A stretch of DNA of 23,280 bases, taken from NCBI GenBank assembly GCA_963783945.1, contig CAWAPS010000016.1, positions 1-23,280 on the forward strand, written 5' to 3'. Under the pieces are notes generated by a model, which ran no database searches, was not told the DNA's origin, and saw nothing but the letters and a program-made list of their open reading frames with translations. The translations under genes were made by a program, and so were the position numbers. The stretch is from CAWAPS01 sp963783945 (lineage in GTDB: Bacteria; Actinomycetota; Acidimicrobiia; Acidimicrobiales; Palsa-688). Within the stretch, counting starts at the first letter, position 1. The number at the start of each line of letters is the position of its first letter. Below are positions 9,334-18,845 of this stretch, piece after piece.

Positions 9334-10616
9334 TTAACGGTTGCTGTTGCGCTCCCACCTGAAATGATGGCGCTGTACCCCGGCATTTTCCATCAGGTTT
9401 CCCTTCCGGGGGTGGGTCTCATACCATTTGGCGTACCGGGCGGCAAACGGCGCAGCTGTAGGCCGTGGAGGTAGACGCTGGACAGCACGGTTGGCGCCGG
9501 AGGCGATCGCGCTGATCTGCGAGGCCCCGGACAGCGCCGGCTCGCCGGCTGCGATCACGACGAACACGATCGACGCCAGGCCGCGGGGACCGAACCATCC
9601 GATGAAGCCGACGGTGGGGAGCCGGGCATGGCTGCCCAGCAGCGCCATCGCAACCGGCAGCATCCGGACTACCGTCAGGCTGAGGGCGGCGTAGATGCGC
9701 CACCGCAGCGTCGAAGCGGTGCAGTAGGGGGCCAACCACCACCGCTCCGAACAGGACGAACGTCAACGCCACGAACAACCCACCCCCATCGTCGACCAGT
9801 TCGGTCAGGGACGGGCGCCTCCTTCTGGTTGAGCCAACCGAACACCAGCCCCCCAATGAAGGCGGCAATGAAGCCGCTCCCGCCGGGCGGTACGGCCAAC
9901 CCGTAGCAGGCCGCAGCGGTCGCCAAGGTAGACCCACACGGCGCCACTCCGAGCGACATGAATCCGTGCGGGCTGGCCCAGGCCATGACCATCGAGCCCA
10001 CCGTGGCGGCAACCGCCCCACCGAGCAGCCCATAACCGATCTGTTCGAATATCGAGACGGACAGCCGCTGCTGCGTTGGTGACACCTTCGTCGCGCTGGT
10101 GGCCGCCAGCAGAATCACGAGCAGCGGGACGCAAATGCCGTCCTTCAGCCCACTCTCGACGTTGAGTCCCCGGCTGACGCGGACCGGCAGCCGGGGTCGC
10201 GGACCACCGCTTCCCCCAACGAGGCGTCGATGGGGGGCCAGGATGACGCCCACCAGTGCCGGCGTCCAACCAGGTGAGTCCACCGAAGAGCGCCTCGGCC
10301 GCCACCGCCCCCAACCCGATGGTCAGCGGGCCCCCCCCGAGCAGCCGGACCGGCAGCGGATAGTCCTGTTGTAGTGCCCGGAGGTTCAGGGCTGGCGTCG
10401 GTGAACAGCACAACGTGAAAGTGAGCTCGGCTACAGCCCGTAATTCCTCGGCCGCCGACGTCGAGGGTGATCCAGCCCGAGCCCTCCGGACCGAACAACA
10501 GGCCGAAGGTAACGAAGAACATGGCCAGCATCACCACGCCGTGCTCCAGCCGACCGGAGAAGACGCCCAAGGTGAAAAGTGCCCACCGCCAGGACCAGGA
10601 TCGTCCAGTTATGCAC
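9334..10616 (-). pseudogene. Na+/H+ antiporter (NhaP/CPA-type), frame-broken
   Basis: Inner-membrane cation:proton exchange is inferred from family. The likely start is GTG 10616 with AGAGG 8 bases upstream; the product begins MHNWTILVLAVGTF. Joined frames give hydrophobic helices GVVMLAMFFVTFGLLFG, then LLGGGPLTIGLGAV, a broken ALVGVILAPIDASLGEAV (the ILAPTDAALG-type ion-site motif, with Ile replacing Thr after the joined shift), GLKDGICVPLLVILLA, GSGFIAAFIGGLVFGW, GLFVALTFVLFGAVVVGP, LSLTVVRMLPVAMALLG and GWFGPRGLASIVFVV, and the typical tail APFAARYAKWYETHP before TAA 9336-9334. At least six shifts interrupt it. Length when joined is about 425 residues, normal for the family. Confidence 0.78.
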
Positions 10617-10880
10617 CAGTCACCTCTTCTTCGTCCACTTCTCCCGGCCATGTCCTCAGGCCAATGGATCCTGCCGGCGTCAACCGACCGGGCCACCTCA
10701 CCGGCGGCCAAAGAATCAATGCGATGGAGACGACCATCCGTTGCCTCTCCCGGGCGCAAAATGAGCCTTCCCTGCGCCAGTGATCTGGCAGTCGCTCATG
10801 GCGAAGAGTCGCACAGCTTCGTCGCCCACCCACAAGCCGACATTAGTTAGTGGCCGTTGGAGGTGGACACGGACCTTCCA
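10617..10880. other. Gap between antiporter and SulP genes
   Basis: Both neighbours lie on the minus strand, so this 264-base gap is downstream of the SulP gene and upstream of the antiporter. A short minus frame from ATG 10737 to a TGA at 10611-10609, overlapping the antiporter start, could encode a 42-residue peptide with a hydrophobic start (VVSIALILWPP). I have no family support for it. No clear terminator hairpin is seen. Confidence 0.3.
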
Positions 10881-12612
10881 TCAGGTGGCTGGGTCTGGCG
10901 GGTCTGCCTTATCGATCTGGGCCGCGACGGCCCGATAAACATTTCCATGGGTCTTGTCCTGGCCGATGCGGTCGAGGAAACCGTCGCGTCCGAGCAGGTC
11001 CTGGACCGCCGGCTTAATCCGGGCTAACCGCAGGGTCAAACCCGCTTGCCTGGTGAGCTCGAGGATCTCGCCCAGCTTCGCCGATCCCTGCGCATCGATG
11101 AAATCTATGCCCTCGCAGTCGAGGACGATCCCCGTGATCCCAGGCGTGGACAAGGCCACTTCGCGGATCCGGTCTTCGAGGGCATCGGAGGTGGCGAAGA
11201 ACAGGCCGCCATCGAGGCGGAGGACCACGATCCCAGGGAACTGCTCGTCGCCTGGGTGCTCGTCCAGCTCCCGGAACACCTGGGTGCCCGGCTCCCGTCC
11301 CAGCAGCGGCATAGGCGGCCGAGTGGCGACCGAGATGAGCCACAGCAGGGAGAGCCCGATCCCGATCAGCACCCCGGCCAGGACACCGAGCACCAGCGTC
11401 CCGGCGATGGCCGCCACGGCGATCCAGAAGTCGAAGCGCTGCACTTTGGCCAAGCGGCGCATTTCGGGCAGGTCCATCATGCCCATGACCACCGCTTCGA
11501 TGATCAAGGCGGCCAGCACCGGTTTGGGCAATTTCGAGAACAGCGGCGCCAACACCAGCAGGGTGAGCAGCACGATCACTCCGGAGGTGAGCGAGGCCAG
11601 GCCGGTGCGGGCCCCCGAGTGGTCGTTCAGGGAGCTGGCGGACAGGCTGGTGGAGACGGGCATGCCCTGCAACAGGCCGGCGCCGGCGTTGGCCATGCCC
11701 TGGGCTACCGACTCTTGGTTGATGTCGATGCGGTAGCGGTGTTTGGCCGCGAACATTCGAGAGTCGCCGGCGGTCTGCGAGAAGCCGATGAGCACCAGCG
11801 CCACCGCCGCCACGGCGATCACGCTGGCGTGATCGCTGACCAGCTGCCACTTGGGGAGCTCCACGCTCGGCAGCCCCCTTGGCACCTCGCCCACCAGGGC
11901 GACGCCGTGGACGCCCAGGGCAAAGATCCGTGACGCCAACAGTCCTCCGACGACCAGCACCAGCGCTCCGGGGACGCGTGGCGCCATCGCTCGTAATCCA
12001 AACACCACGGCCAGCGACACACCGCCCACCAGAACGGTCACCAGGCTGGCATCGTTTAAGGTCCCGAACCACGAGCGGAGCTCCTGGAGCGGGTTCGAGC
12101 CGGTGACATCGGTCCCCGTCAGCTTGGGAAGCTCGCCGATCACCACGTCGATGGCCGCCCCGAAGAGAAAGCCGGTGACCACAGCCCGCGACAGGAACTT
12201 GGGCGATCCAGCCCATCTTGAACACCGCCAGCAGCAGGAACAGCACCCCTGACGCCAGGGTGATCGTCGCCACGAACGACGCCACGTCTTGGGTACCGGT
12301 GATCTTGGCTGCCACCACCGCACTGGCGGCCACGGCCGCCAGTCCCGAGCTTGGACCGGTCGAGATCTGGCGGCTGGTCCCGAACACCGCGTAGAGGATC
12401 GCCCCGGCCGCAGCCGCGTAAAGACCGTTCTGCACCGGGATCCCCGCGATCGCCGCGTACCCCAGGTTTTTCGGAACGATGAGGGCAGCCACCGCGATCC
12501 CGGCGATGAGATCACCTCTAAACCAACCACGCTGGTAGGAGCGGATCCAACCGACCATGGGGACGAGATGCCATCGATCCCGCTGACCGGTCGCCTTGCC
12601 ACCTCCAGACAT
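10881..12612 (-). CDS. SulP-family anion transporter with C-terminal STAS domain (one frameshift)
   Basis: SulP proteins move sulfate, bicarbonate or related anions across the inner membrane. From ATG 12612 the first frame gives WHLVPMVGWI, GDLIAGIAVAALIVPKNLGYAAIAGIPVQNGLY and QISTGPSSGLAAV, the family's N-terminal signature. One extra base in a GGG run at 12201-12203 shifts to the second frame, which continues through FLSRAVVTGFLFGAAIDVV, many further hydrophobic segments and MPVSTSLSASSLNDHSGARTG to a complete cytosolic STAS domain (about 11260-10930: VLRLDGGLFFAT, VLDCEGIDFIDAQGSAKL). The joined length, about 577 residues, is normal. The position often held by Ser in the STAS IDS motif is Ala. 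With a single homopolymer shift the gene may be functional. Substrate cannot be set from sequence. Confidence 0.87.
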
Positions 12613-13418
12613 CAACCCGGCCAGGTCCTAAGCCTCGGATCGAACTGCACCGGTCCTGCCGTCGCCCGGGGACACCCGGTAGGAAGCCACCGGCCTGGGT
12701 CGTGGTCGGATAAACTTCTTTGTCACACGGGTCGTTGTAGCCTCCTCCAATCAGGGACAAGCGGGCTTCGGCGCAGTGTGGGATCCAATGGTGGCCGGTG
12801 ATGATCCAGACCAGCGGAACCAGAGCGGCTGAACTCGTGGCTAACGGGACCCCGGCGGTCATGCCGGCATGGTAGTAGTCACCCGTCGGAACGATCGTGA
12901 ATAGGCGGCGTGAGCCGTTTCTGGTCAACCAGAGCCGCAACCGCCGGGTGGCGCCAGGTAGGTTCGTCGCTTCCTACTCCACAGAGGCCAGCTCCTTCTG
13001 GGTGAACTCCGGAACCCGGTTGGATCCCTCCGCTCCGGTCACGCCGTGTCCGGGTACGAGTGGGAAGGAGCTGGACGAGGCGGGCGGTCTGTTCGGCGAG
13101 GACCCCTCGGTGGTTGGAAAGGACGGCGTCCTGCGCTGAGCTGTCTGACACTGCGAGCCCTCGTAGCCGGCGCCGGCTGCCAGCGCCTCGGGACAGCTCG
13201 ACTTACACGGCGTCGGTCGCTGACCGTCGGTCGACACTCTGGCGGCAGCGCCCTAAGGGCCCGACACAATCGGCAGATGCAGGTGACCGGGGGGCGAGCC
13301 CGCCAACCCCCTCACGTGCCCGCCCATAAGGTCACCAGCGTCCATCCCAGTAACGCGGAGCCCAGGTGCCCTCCAACGCCGGTTTCGTGACCCTTATCGA
13401 TCGCATGTTCCCGGGAGG
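12613..13418. other. Stretch without a recognisable gene between SulP and relaxase genes
   Basis: About 800 bases with overlapping short frames on both strands and no recognisable domain. It is the likeliest place for the left boundary of the mobile element, since it separates a chromosomal-type transporter from the relaxase gene. I looked for a copy of the tRNA-Val 3' end (23155-23185) as a left attachment site and did not find one. Confidence 0.4.
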
Positions 13419-13437
13419 TGCTTGCTGCTGGCAAGCA
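13419..13437. terminator. Stem-loop downstream of relaxase gene
   Basis: TGCTTGC and GCAAGCA form a perfect 7-bp stem around the 5-base loop TGCTG, 34 bases past the relaxase stop. There is no T-run on either side, so it would be a weak or factor-assisted terminator, or simply an mRNA-end stabilising hairpin. Confidence 0.45.
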
Positions 13438-13470
13438 TCGTGAAGCCCACCCCCACGAGCGAGCGCGTTT

Positions 13471-16400
13471 TCACAGGCCGATTTCGGGGCCGCCGGGGCG
13501 TACTGAGTAGTCGATGCTGAGATGGTGCTCGGCCTGATGGGTTGGTGACCTCGCCTCCTGGTGTGCCGTGCGAACTCTCAGATCTTTGAGCGCCTGCTCG
13601 CGGATCGCTCCTGCCTGCTGCGCGAGTTCGGCCCATTCGGTGGGGTTGATGCCACCGGACTTGGCTTCGAAGAGGCGGTCGGCGACGGCGATCTCCTGGC
13701 GAGCCCGGTCGTCCTGTCGGTTCCATCCTGTTCGGGGCGGGCCGGCACCGTCGTTGCGGTCGAGGGCTGCTTCGATGGGTAGGGCGTGATGGCACCACAC
13801 GGCCCGCCCGGCCATTGAGCGCGGCGGCTCCCCCAGCCTCTCAACCTGGTAGGTCGGTGGCTGGTCGGCGAGGGCGTGGACCCGCTCGGCGCGGGTGTGG
13901 TCCAGCGCGGCGTCGAGCTGAGCAAGCGTGCTCGCGAGCTCGTTCCGCCGCCCTGCGCTGTCTGTGATGACCTGCCGGCGCTGTTGCTGGTGACCGGCGA
14001 TTGCAGCCAGTTCGTCCCGCAGGTCGCGTTCCGCAGTCAGAGCCTGCTCCATGCGCTGTTCGCGAGAGGCGACCTTGGCCTCGGCGGCGGCGATGGCTTC
14101 ATGGTCGTGACGTCCCCACCGGCGGCGGCTGGCGTCGTCGAGTTTCGCCTGGCTGTCGGTGAGCGCCTGTTCGGCGTGATGTCGGGCCCTGACCAGGTCC
14201 GGTAGCTGGCGGCGGACATGCTGCCATTCGTCGCCGCGGTCTGGGGGGACCTGGGCGTCGAGATGGTTCACCCTGGCAGCCGTGCTGGCGCGGGCGTGTC
14301 GGAGCTTGTCGATGCCGAAGGCGAGCGGGTTATCGGCGCGGACGGACGCTGCGACCACTCGAGCCCAGTGGTCGTCGAGCTGTTCGTGGACTCCGCGGCG
14401 GTCGTCTCGCCGCCATCTATGGGCGTTCTCGTATCTCTCGAACGCGTCATTGTCTCGTTGGAGGGCAGCTACCCGAGTAGCAATCTTGTCTCGTCTGTCT
14501 TTGGCGTCCCGGGCCTGCTGCCGGTCAACCGTGAGCTTGTCCTGCAGGTCGTGGCGTTCCTGGCGGCCGCGTCGGCTAAAGCCGGCCAGAGTGCCCTGGC
14601 TGTCGAGCCGGCTGGCGCTGTACGCGGCGACGGCGTCCATGTTGGCCAGCCACGCTTCCGCCGGGGCCAGCTCTTTGCGAGCTGCGGCCAGGGCCTCGCC
14701 GGGGTCAGCGGGGCGGCCGGCGAGCACCCGCTCGTGTTCGGCTATCCGCTGGCGCAGTTGCCGGTCGATGGTCCAGGGGTCGCTCCGGGCGGCCAGGGTG
14801 GGATCGGGTTGGCGGGCCAGCGCCTGGGCGACCACTTCGGCGGGGTCACGCTGGTCGGCGAGGATCCCTCCGTGGTCGACGGCGACGAGTTGCTTGGTGT
14901 TCCAGGTGTGGGTGGGATGGCGGGAGCGGGACTGGCCGGTGTATCCCCGGTAGGCGTCCAGTGCGGCGCTCCCAAGCAGGTGGCAGGTCTCCCAGGTGCC
15001 GCCTTGGGCTCCGTCGACGGTACGGGCCCACGAATGCGACAAGTTGGGAGAGCCGTCCTTGCGGGTGCCCTTCACGAAGCTGGCCGGCAACAACGCCTCC
15101 TCGCCGCTTCGGTCGACCCGCACCGTTAGACCGGTCTCCTCGACGCACATGACGGTGGCGGTCGTCCCGTTGACCAGGCGGCTGCCCGACGGGCCGCAGC
15201 GGGCGTGCAACACGACCCGGTCGCCGGCCTGGTAATCACGGTCGGTGGTCCATCCCGGGCCGGTCATTGTCGGCCCGCCGAGCGTGCCAGTGTCAGCGAG
15301 GAGGGACCGGATGCGGTCGGCGAGGTCTTCGGCATCGGTATGCGACACCACCAGCGTCGCCACCGCTGCCGCCCCGTAGTGTGTCGATGCCGTCGCAAAC
15401 CGCCGCGGCCATCGCTTTGCGGGTTTCGCCGGAGTTGGCGTGCTCGTGCTCCCAGCCGCGCTCGGTGCGCAGCTGCTGGGATGCCCCGACGTCGCCCCGG
15501 CGGAGCAGGTCCAGGGCCTGGCGGTCGGCGGGGTCGACCTGACGGCGATTCACCGTCAGCCGGGCGGAGGGGATCTGGCCCGAGGCGGCGAGCTGCTCTA
15601 TGTGGTCGGCCATCCCGCCCGCCCCGACCGGTTGGGACTGGCGGGGGTCGCCCAAGACCCACAGGCTCCCGCCGGGGCAGGCGTCGACCGCGGCTAGGAC
15701 CGCCTCGACCTCCCGGGTGGGGGTCTGGGAGATCTCGTCCAGCACCACTATCGTCCCCGCCGCGAGCGGCCCGTCGGTCAGGTCGATACGCAGCCGGGCG
15801 ATGGTGCGGGCGTCGAGGCCGGCGCCGGCCAGCTCGGCGACAGCTTTGGCGGTGGTCGCCACCGCCACGACCGGCCGGCGCTCAAGGGTGGCGGCTTGGG
15901 CCGCGGCGTGGAGCATGGTCGTCTTGCCGTAACCGGCGGGGGCCAGCACGCAGCGCATTCCCGCCCCTTCGTCGGTCAAGACCATTACCGCCGCGACCTG
16001 ATCCCGTCCCAAGCCCGGCTCCAACCGCAGCGCCTCCTCGACCGCCGAGACGCTGATCGCCGGGACCGTTCGGGGGGCGAGGGTGTCAGCCAGTGCGAGG
16101 GTGCGGTCCTCGGTCGCTCGGTGCGCGGCGGTCGACCACTGCGCAGCCTTGCGGCGGCCCTGCTCGTCATCGGGGGTCAGCCGCACGGCCAGATCGGAGG
16201 CCAAGAACCGGTCGGCCAGAGCGGTGATCTCCTCGAGGTCGAGACGGCCGCCCGAGATGGCGCAGATGTGCTCGACCACATCGGCGTGGGCGAATCGGGC
16301 CGAGTGGGCGCACAACCCGATCTCCGGATGCACCAGCGCCTGGCTGATCTCCTCCCAGCCCAGCTCCTCCAGACCCGAGTTGCGCGAAGCACACCGCCTT

Positions 16401-17310
16401 CTCCAAGTCGGCCCCGACCGCCAGGTCGACCTCGCCCGCCTCCTTCCTCCACCGGCCGGACAGCATGCTCGGTGTCAAGGAGTGATCCTTCCCGTTCCGG
16501 GTGGCCAGGGATGCCTCGTCGTCCGCTGCCATGCGGAGCGCCGGCGACTCATAGAGAGCGCCTTTGGCCTCCAGCTCCGCCTCGATCTGTGCGCTGCGCT
16601 TCGAAAAGGCTCGCAGCTGGGCCCGGCTGAAACCTTCCATCTCCCGGGTGTTGTGATGGTCCGGACCCCAGCACACCCCCAACCGCAACGACAACGAGCG
16701 CTGCAGCTGATTCTGGTAGACAGACCCGGCCGCCCGGGCCCACTCGAACAACGGGCCGGCGTCCAAACCCACGTGCCGGCCGTCACCGCTGCGCTGCACC
16801 AGGTTGGGGACCAGACAATGCGTGTGCAGTTGCGGATCGCCCTCCCGGCTCGTTCTGTGCGCGAACCCGGCCACCACCCAACCCTCCGTGGCCACCCGGC
16901 GGCGCACCCCCTGCGACTGCACCCTGGCCATCGCGGCCCGCTCCTCCAAAAACCCCAACGCCGCCTCCACCGCCTCCCGGTGCGCGGCCGCCACCGCCTC
17001 GGCCACCGGCTCAGAGCCCAACGCCCACAACAGCGACACGCTCTTCGGGGCTCGAGAAAGTCAGGTCGAACGCTCGCACCGAACGCGGCCGCGACCCCGC
17101 TAGCAGATCCTCGCCGGTCACCGGGTGCTTCCCCTCGACCAGGGCGCGCAACTCGTCGGCCTCCACCACCCCGGCCAGGCCCAGACCCTCGGCCCGCCGG
17201 CCCGCCCACACCCCGGGCGACTCGCCCACCCCCGCGTAATACTCGTCGATGCTCAACGCCACCGACGAGATCAAATACTCCGCATCCGTCAACCGCGTCA
17301 CCGTCAACAC
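13471..17310 (-). CDS. MobF-type conjugative relaxase/helicase (TrwC/TraA-like), three frameshifts
   Basis: The protein nicks the transfer origin, joins covalently to the 5' end through Tyr and unwinds the strand for transfer. GTG 17310 starts VLTVTRLTDAEYL; a catalytic Tyr pair lies in SIDEYYAGVG (residues about 20-24). The TrwC motif DLTFSAPKSVSLLW and the metal-binding His set (AGFAHRTS, then QLHTHCLVPN) follow at about residues 90-210. The helicase part has Walker A LAPAGYGKTT (about 15935), Walker B IVVLDEISQ (about 15745), LWVLGDPRQSQPV (about 15660) and a later superfamily I segment near SHSWARTVDGAQGG. A long charged, probably coiled-coil tail ends at 13471. Each shift, near 17045, 16385 and 15380, equals one extra base, so the net frame is kept over 1,280 codons. 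If real, they kill transfer. Confidence 0.88.
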
Positions 17311-17475
17311 CCCACACCACCCCCAATCCCATCTCCATCCACCACGCCATCCCCATCCACCACCACGACCCCCATCCCCACCGCCATCACCCCACCGACC
17401 ACCATCCCGTCTCCCCCACAGGCCAACCCAGCACAGACACCTGCCACGTCTTCGACGAGGCAACCGCCGGCGCCG
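17311..17475 (-). promoter_or_regulatory. G-rich, strand-skewed leader before the relaxase gene
   Basis: This 165-base stretch between the winged-helix gene and the relaxase is almost free of G on the plus strand and made of CCATC, CACC and CCCC units; the minus strand, which is the transcribed sense strand, has runs of three to five Gs separated by 2-14 bases. That composition could form a G-quadruplex in DNA or in the relaxase leader mRNA, and it fits a place where strands must open. No clean inverted repeat with a nic-like sequence was found in it. Confidence 0.4.
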
Positions 17476-18120
17476 TCACGACGACCCCAACCCGAGATCC
17501 AGCGCCGTCTGCCCCGGGCAATGCCGAGGCGAACCGGGCGGGGCAGTGGAGCGCGGACGACCGGGCGAACCTTGTCCGTGGGTGGCGTCGGAGCTGTCGT
17601 GATCGGACGTCGGACTGGAGTCTGTTCCAACGGCCGGGGGGCTGGCCCGACCAGGTGCGGCGGTCTCTAACCTCGACGATTCCACATTTGATTCGGCCAC
17701 ACACGGCGAAGCCACCAGGGGTCCAGCCGTGTTCGGCTCCACCATGGACGGTGCCACCATGAATGGCTCCGCCGTACATGGTTGGACGACACACAGCCCG
17801 GTCGGCGGGCGGAACTGGTAGACCGACAGACCGAAACGGCCGGCCGGACCCTTCTCGCGCTCGAGACCGACGAGACCGCGCCGGCTCAGCACCCGCAGCG
17901 CTTCCGCCGCGGTGCTCGGGTTGACTCCGAGACGTTCAGCGACATGGCGGGCTGAGGTGCGCGCTACCAGGCTGCCGTCCTCGACCACCGCGTCGAGCGC
18001 GACCTCCTCGAGGATCACCCATACCAGCGGCCGCAGGGCCCGCCGCAGCGGCCGGCACTCCCCCGACAGCAACACCACGCCGGAGCCCGATCCAGCGTTG
18101 TCACCGTCCGGTTGTTTCAT
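17476..18120 (-). CDS. Winged-helix DNA-binding protein with proline-periodic tail
   Basis: The 214-residue protein starts at ATG 18120, whose ATGA overlaps the stop of the preceding gene, so they are translationally coupled. Residues about 50-100 form a winged helix: SARHVAERLGVNPSTAAEAL, then VLSRRGLVGLEREKG and a strand FGLSVYQF. After this, residues 110-145 repeat in steps of five ending in Pro or Ser (TAEP, FMVAP, SMVEP, NTAGP, LVASP), and the rest is Ser/Pro-rich and probably disordered. It is encoded just before the relaxase, so an accessory role at the transfer origin or in regulating the operon is inferred. No enzyme motif is seen. Confidence 0.7.
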   Translation of the reverse strand: MKQPDGDNAGSGSGVVLLSGECRPLRRALRPLVWVILEEVALDAVVEDGSLVARTSARHVAERLGVNPSTAAEALRVLSRRGLVGLEREKGPAGRFGLSVYQFRPPTGLCVVQPCTAEPFMVAPSMVEPNTAGPLVASPCVAESNVESSRLETAAPGRASPPAVGTDSSPTSDHDSSDATHGQGSPGRPRSTAPPGSPRHCPGQTALDLGLGSS

Positions 18121-18455
18121 ATCGGCAACTGCGGCGACTCGCGGGTCACTCCGGCGAAGTCGAGATAAAGCCGGTTGGAACGGGTCTCGAAACGATCAAC
18201 CGACTCCTCGCCAAGCTCGACCACCACACCGACTCCGCGCAGCACGGCCATCCGTCGTCCGACCGTGTCCTTGGAAACGCCAAGGCGGCGCGCTATTTCC
18301 CGGTAGCTGGCGGTCACCACGATCCCCTTCCGCGAGTCGGTCGCGTGAGCCGCCAGGTCGAGCAGGACCAACAACGTGTCGGACCCGTGACGATAGCCAA
18401 GGCCGACTGCCCGGTAATCCAGTCCGAGCCGGTAGTTGTCCGGGTCAGCTGGCAC
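18117..18455 (-). CDS. Small winged-helix regulator
   Basis: A GTG start at 18455 lies within the end of the upstream excisionase-like gene (11-base overlap), and the stop overlaps the next start by four bases. The 112-residue product has a helical lead SDTLLVLLDLAAHATD, then an HTH of the replication-initiator or MarR-like kind (SYREIARRLGVSKDTVGRRM) and a wing VVVELGEES. Three overlapping genes ahead of the relaxase form one operon. It may act with its neighbour as a replication or transfer regulator; which one cannot be told from sequence. Confidence 0.72.
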   Translation of the reverse strand: MPADPDNYRLGLDYRAVGLGYRHGSDTLLVLLDLAAHATDSRKGIVVTASYREIARRLGVSKDTVGRRMAVLRGVGVVVELGEESVDRFETRSNRLYLDFAGVTRESPQLPI

Positions 18456-18669
18456 GATCGACCTCCCGCGGCTCGGCCAGCCCGGCCAAACGCATCAACG
18501 CGACCTTGGGCACCCGCAGCAACCGGCCGACCTCGACCACCGGCACACCGCGCTCCCCACCGGTCGCCCGCCACACCCGGGCCAACTCGTACACCTGGTT
18601 ACGGCCGATCCGCAAGATCGCAGCGGCCTCCTCCATGGTGAGGAAATCGGGGGCATCCACCAACGCCAT
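18445..18669 (-). CDS. Excisionase-like MerR/HTH_17 protein
   Basis: The 74-residue protein starts at ATG 18669 after GGGAGG at spacing 5. The core is FLTMEEAAAILRIGRNQVYELARVW, then VPVVEVGRLLRVPKVAL, matching the DNA-binding domain of recombination directionality factors of integrative elements (family knowledge). Being first in the minus-strand operon, expression would couple excision to relaxase production. It lies across the control region from the XRE repressor candidate. It might instead be a replication regulator; both roles occur in this family. Confidence 0.8.
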   Translation of the reverse strand: MALVDAPDFLTMEEAAAILRIGRNQVYELARVWRATGGERGVPVVEVGRLLRVPKVALMRLAGLAEPREVDRAS

Positions 18670-18747
18670 CGCGCCCTCCCGTGACCGAGACGAACCGGAA
18701 CCAACCGCAGGCGACCACCACCGACCGGTGATGACCGTTGCTGACCA

Positions 18748-18776
18748 TTGACGCAAACTAATCTTGCGTATAGTAT
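18748..18776 (+). promoter_or_regulatory. Promoter for the XRE gene
   Basis: TTGACG at 18748-18753 and TAGTAT at 18771-18776 are separated by exactly 17 bases. Transcription would start near 18783, about 63 bases before ATG 18846. Confidence 0.65.
18751..18769. promoter_or_regulatory. Operator candidate, inverted repeat ACGCAA-N7-TTGCGT
   Basis: A perfect 6-bp inverted repeat lies between the -35 and -10 boxes of the plus promoter and just after the -10 box of the minus promoter. A repressor here would block both. The XRE protein encoded next to it is the natural candidate; the excisionase is a second one. Confidence 0.6.
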
Positions 18777-18799
18777 GCCATCGGGAGAGCGAATCACAA
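18770..18799 (-). promoter_or_regulatory. Divergent promoter for the excisionase-relaxase operon
   Basis: On the minus strand TTGTGA (18799-18794) and TACTAT (18775-18770) are 18 bases apart. Its -10 box covers almost the same bases as the -10 of the opposite promoter, so the two promoters cannot be fully occupied at once. Confidence 0.5.
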
Positions 18800-18807
18800 C
18801 TGTGTGA
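18794..18807. promoter_or_regulatory. Second operator candidate, TCACA-N4-TGTGA
   Basis: A perfect 5-bp inverted repeat around ACTG covers the -35 box of the minus-strand promoter and lies in the transcribed leader of the XRE gene. It differs in sequence from the first inverted repeat, so a different protein could bind it. Confidence 0.45.
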
Positions 18808-18845
18808 CCATCCCCTGCTGTCATCTGTTTGCGACAGGGAGACCG

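Noticed and set aside
9300..9420. Possible insertion-sequence end between the recombinase relic and the antiporter
   Set aside because: The bases are explained by the antiporter's C-terminal coding sequence and stop (TAA 9336-9334); no inverted repeat found.
11046..11933. 295-residue plus-strand frame
   Set aside because: Antisense to the SulP gene, with His/Gly/Gln-rich non-protein-like composition.
12879..13151. Minus-strand frame with LSNHRGVLAEQTARLV resembling a piece of the relaxase (VDHGGILADQRDPAEVV)
   Set aside because: Similarity covers fewer than 20 residues and the rest does not align, so I cannot claim a second relaxase relic.
12613..13470. Left attachment site matching the tRNA-Val 3' end
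   Set aside because: No match to the tRNA 3' end was found by eye here or elsewhere in the window.
14218..15129. 303-residue plus-strand frame
   Set aside because: It lies opposite the relaxase's well-supported coding frame and has only Gly/Val-rich composition typical of a GC-rich antisense shadow.
17311..17475. CRISPR-like or tandem-repeat array in the C-rich tract
   Set aside because: Units are short, irregular and without spacers of constant length.
16083..17762. 559-residue plus-strand frame
   Set aside because: Antisense to the relaxase; the His/Pro-rich end only reflects the C-rich tract at 17311-17475.
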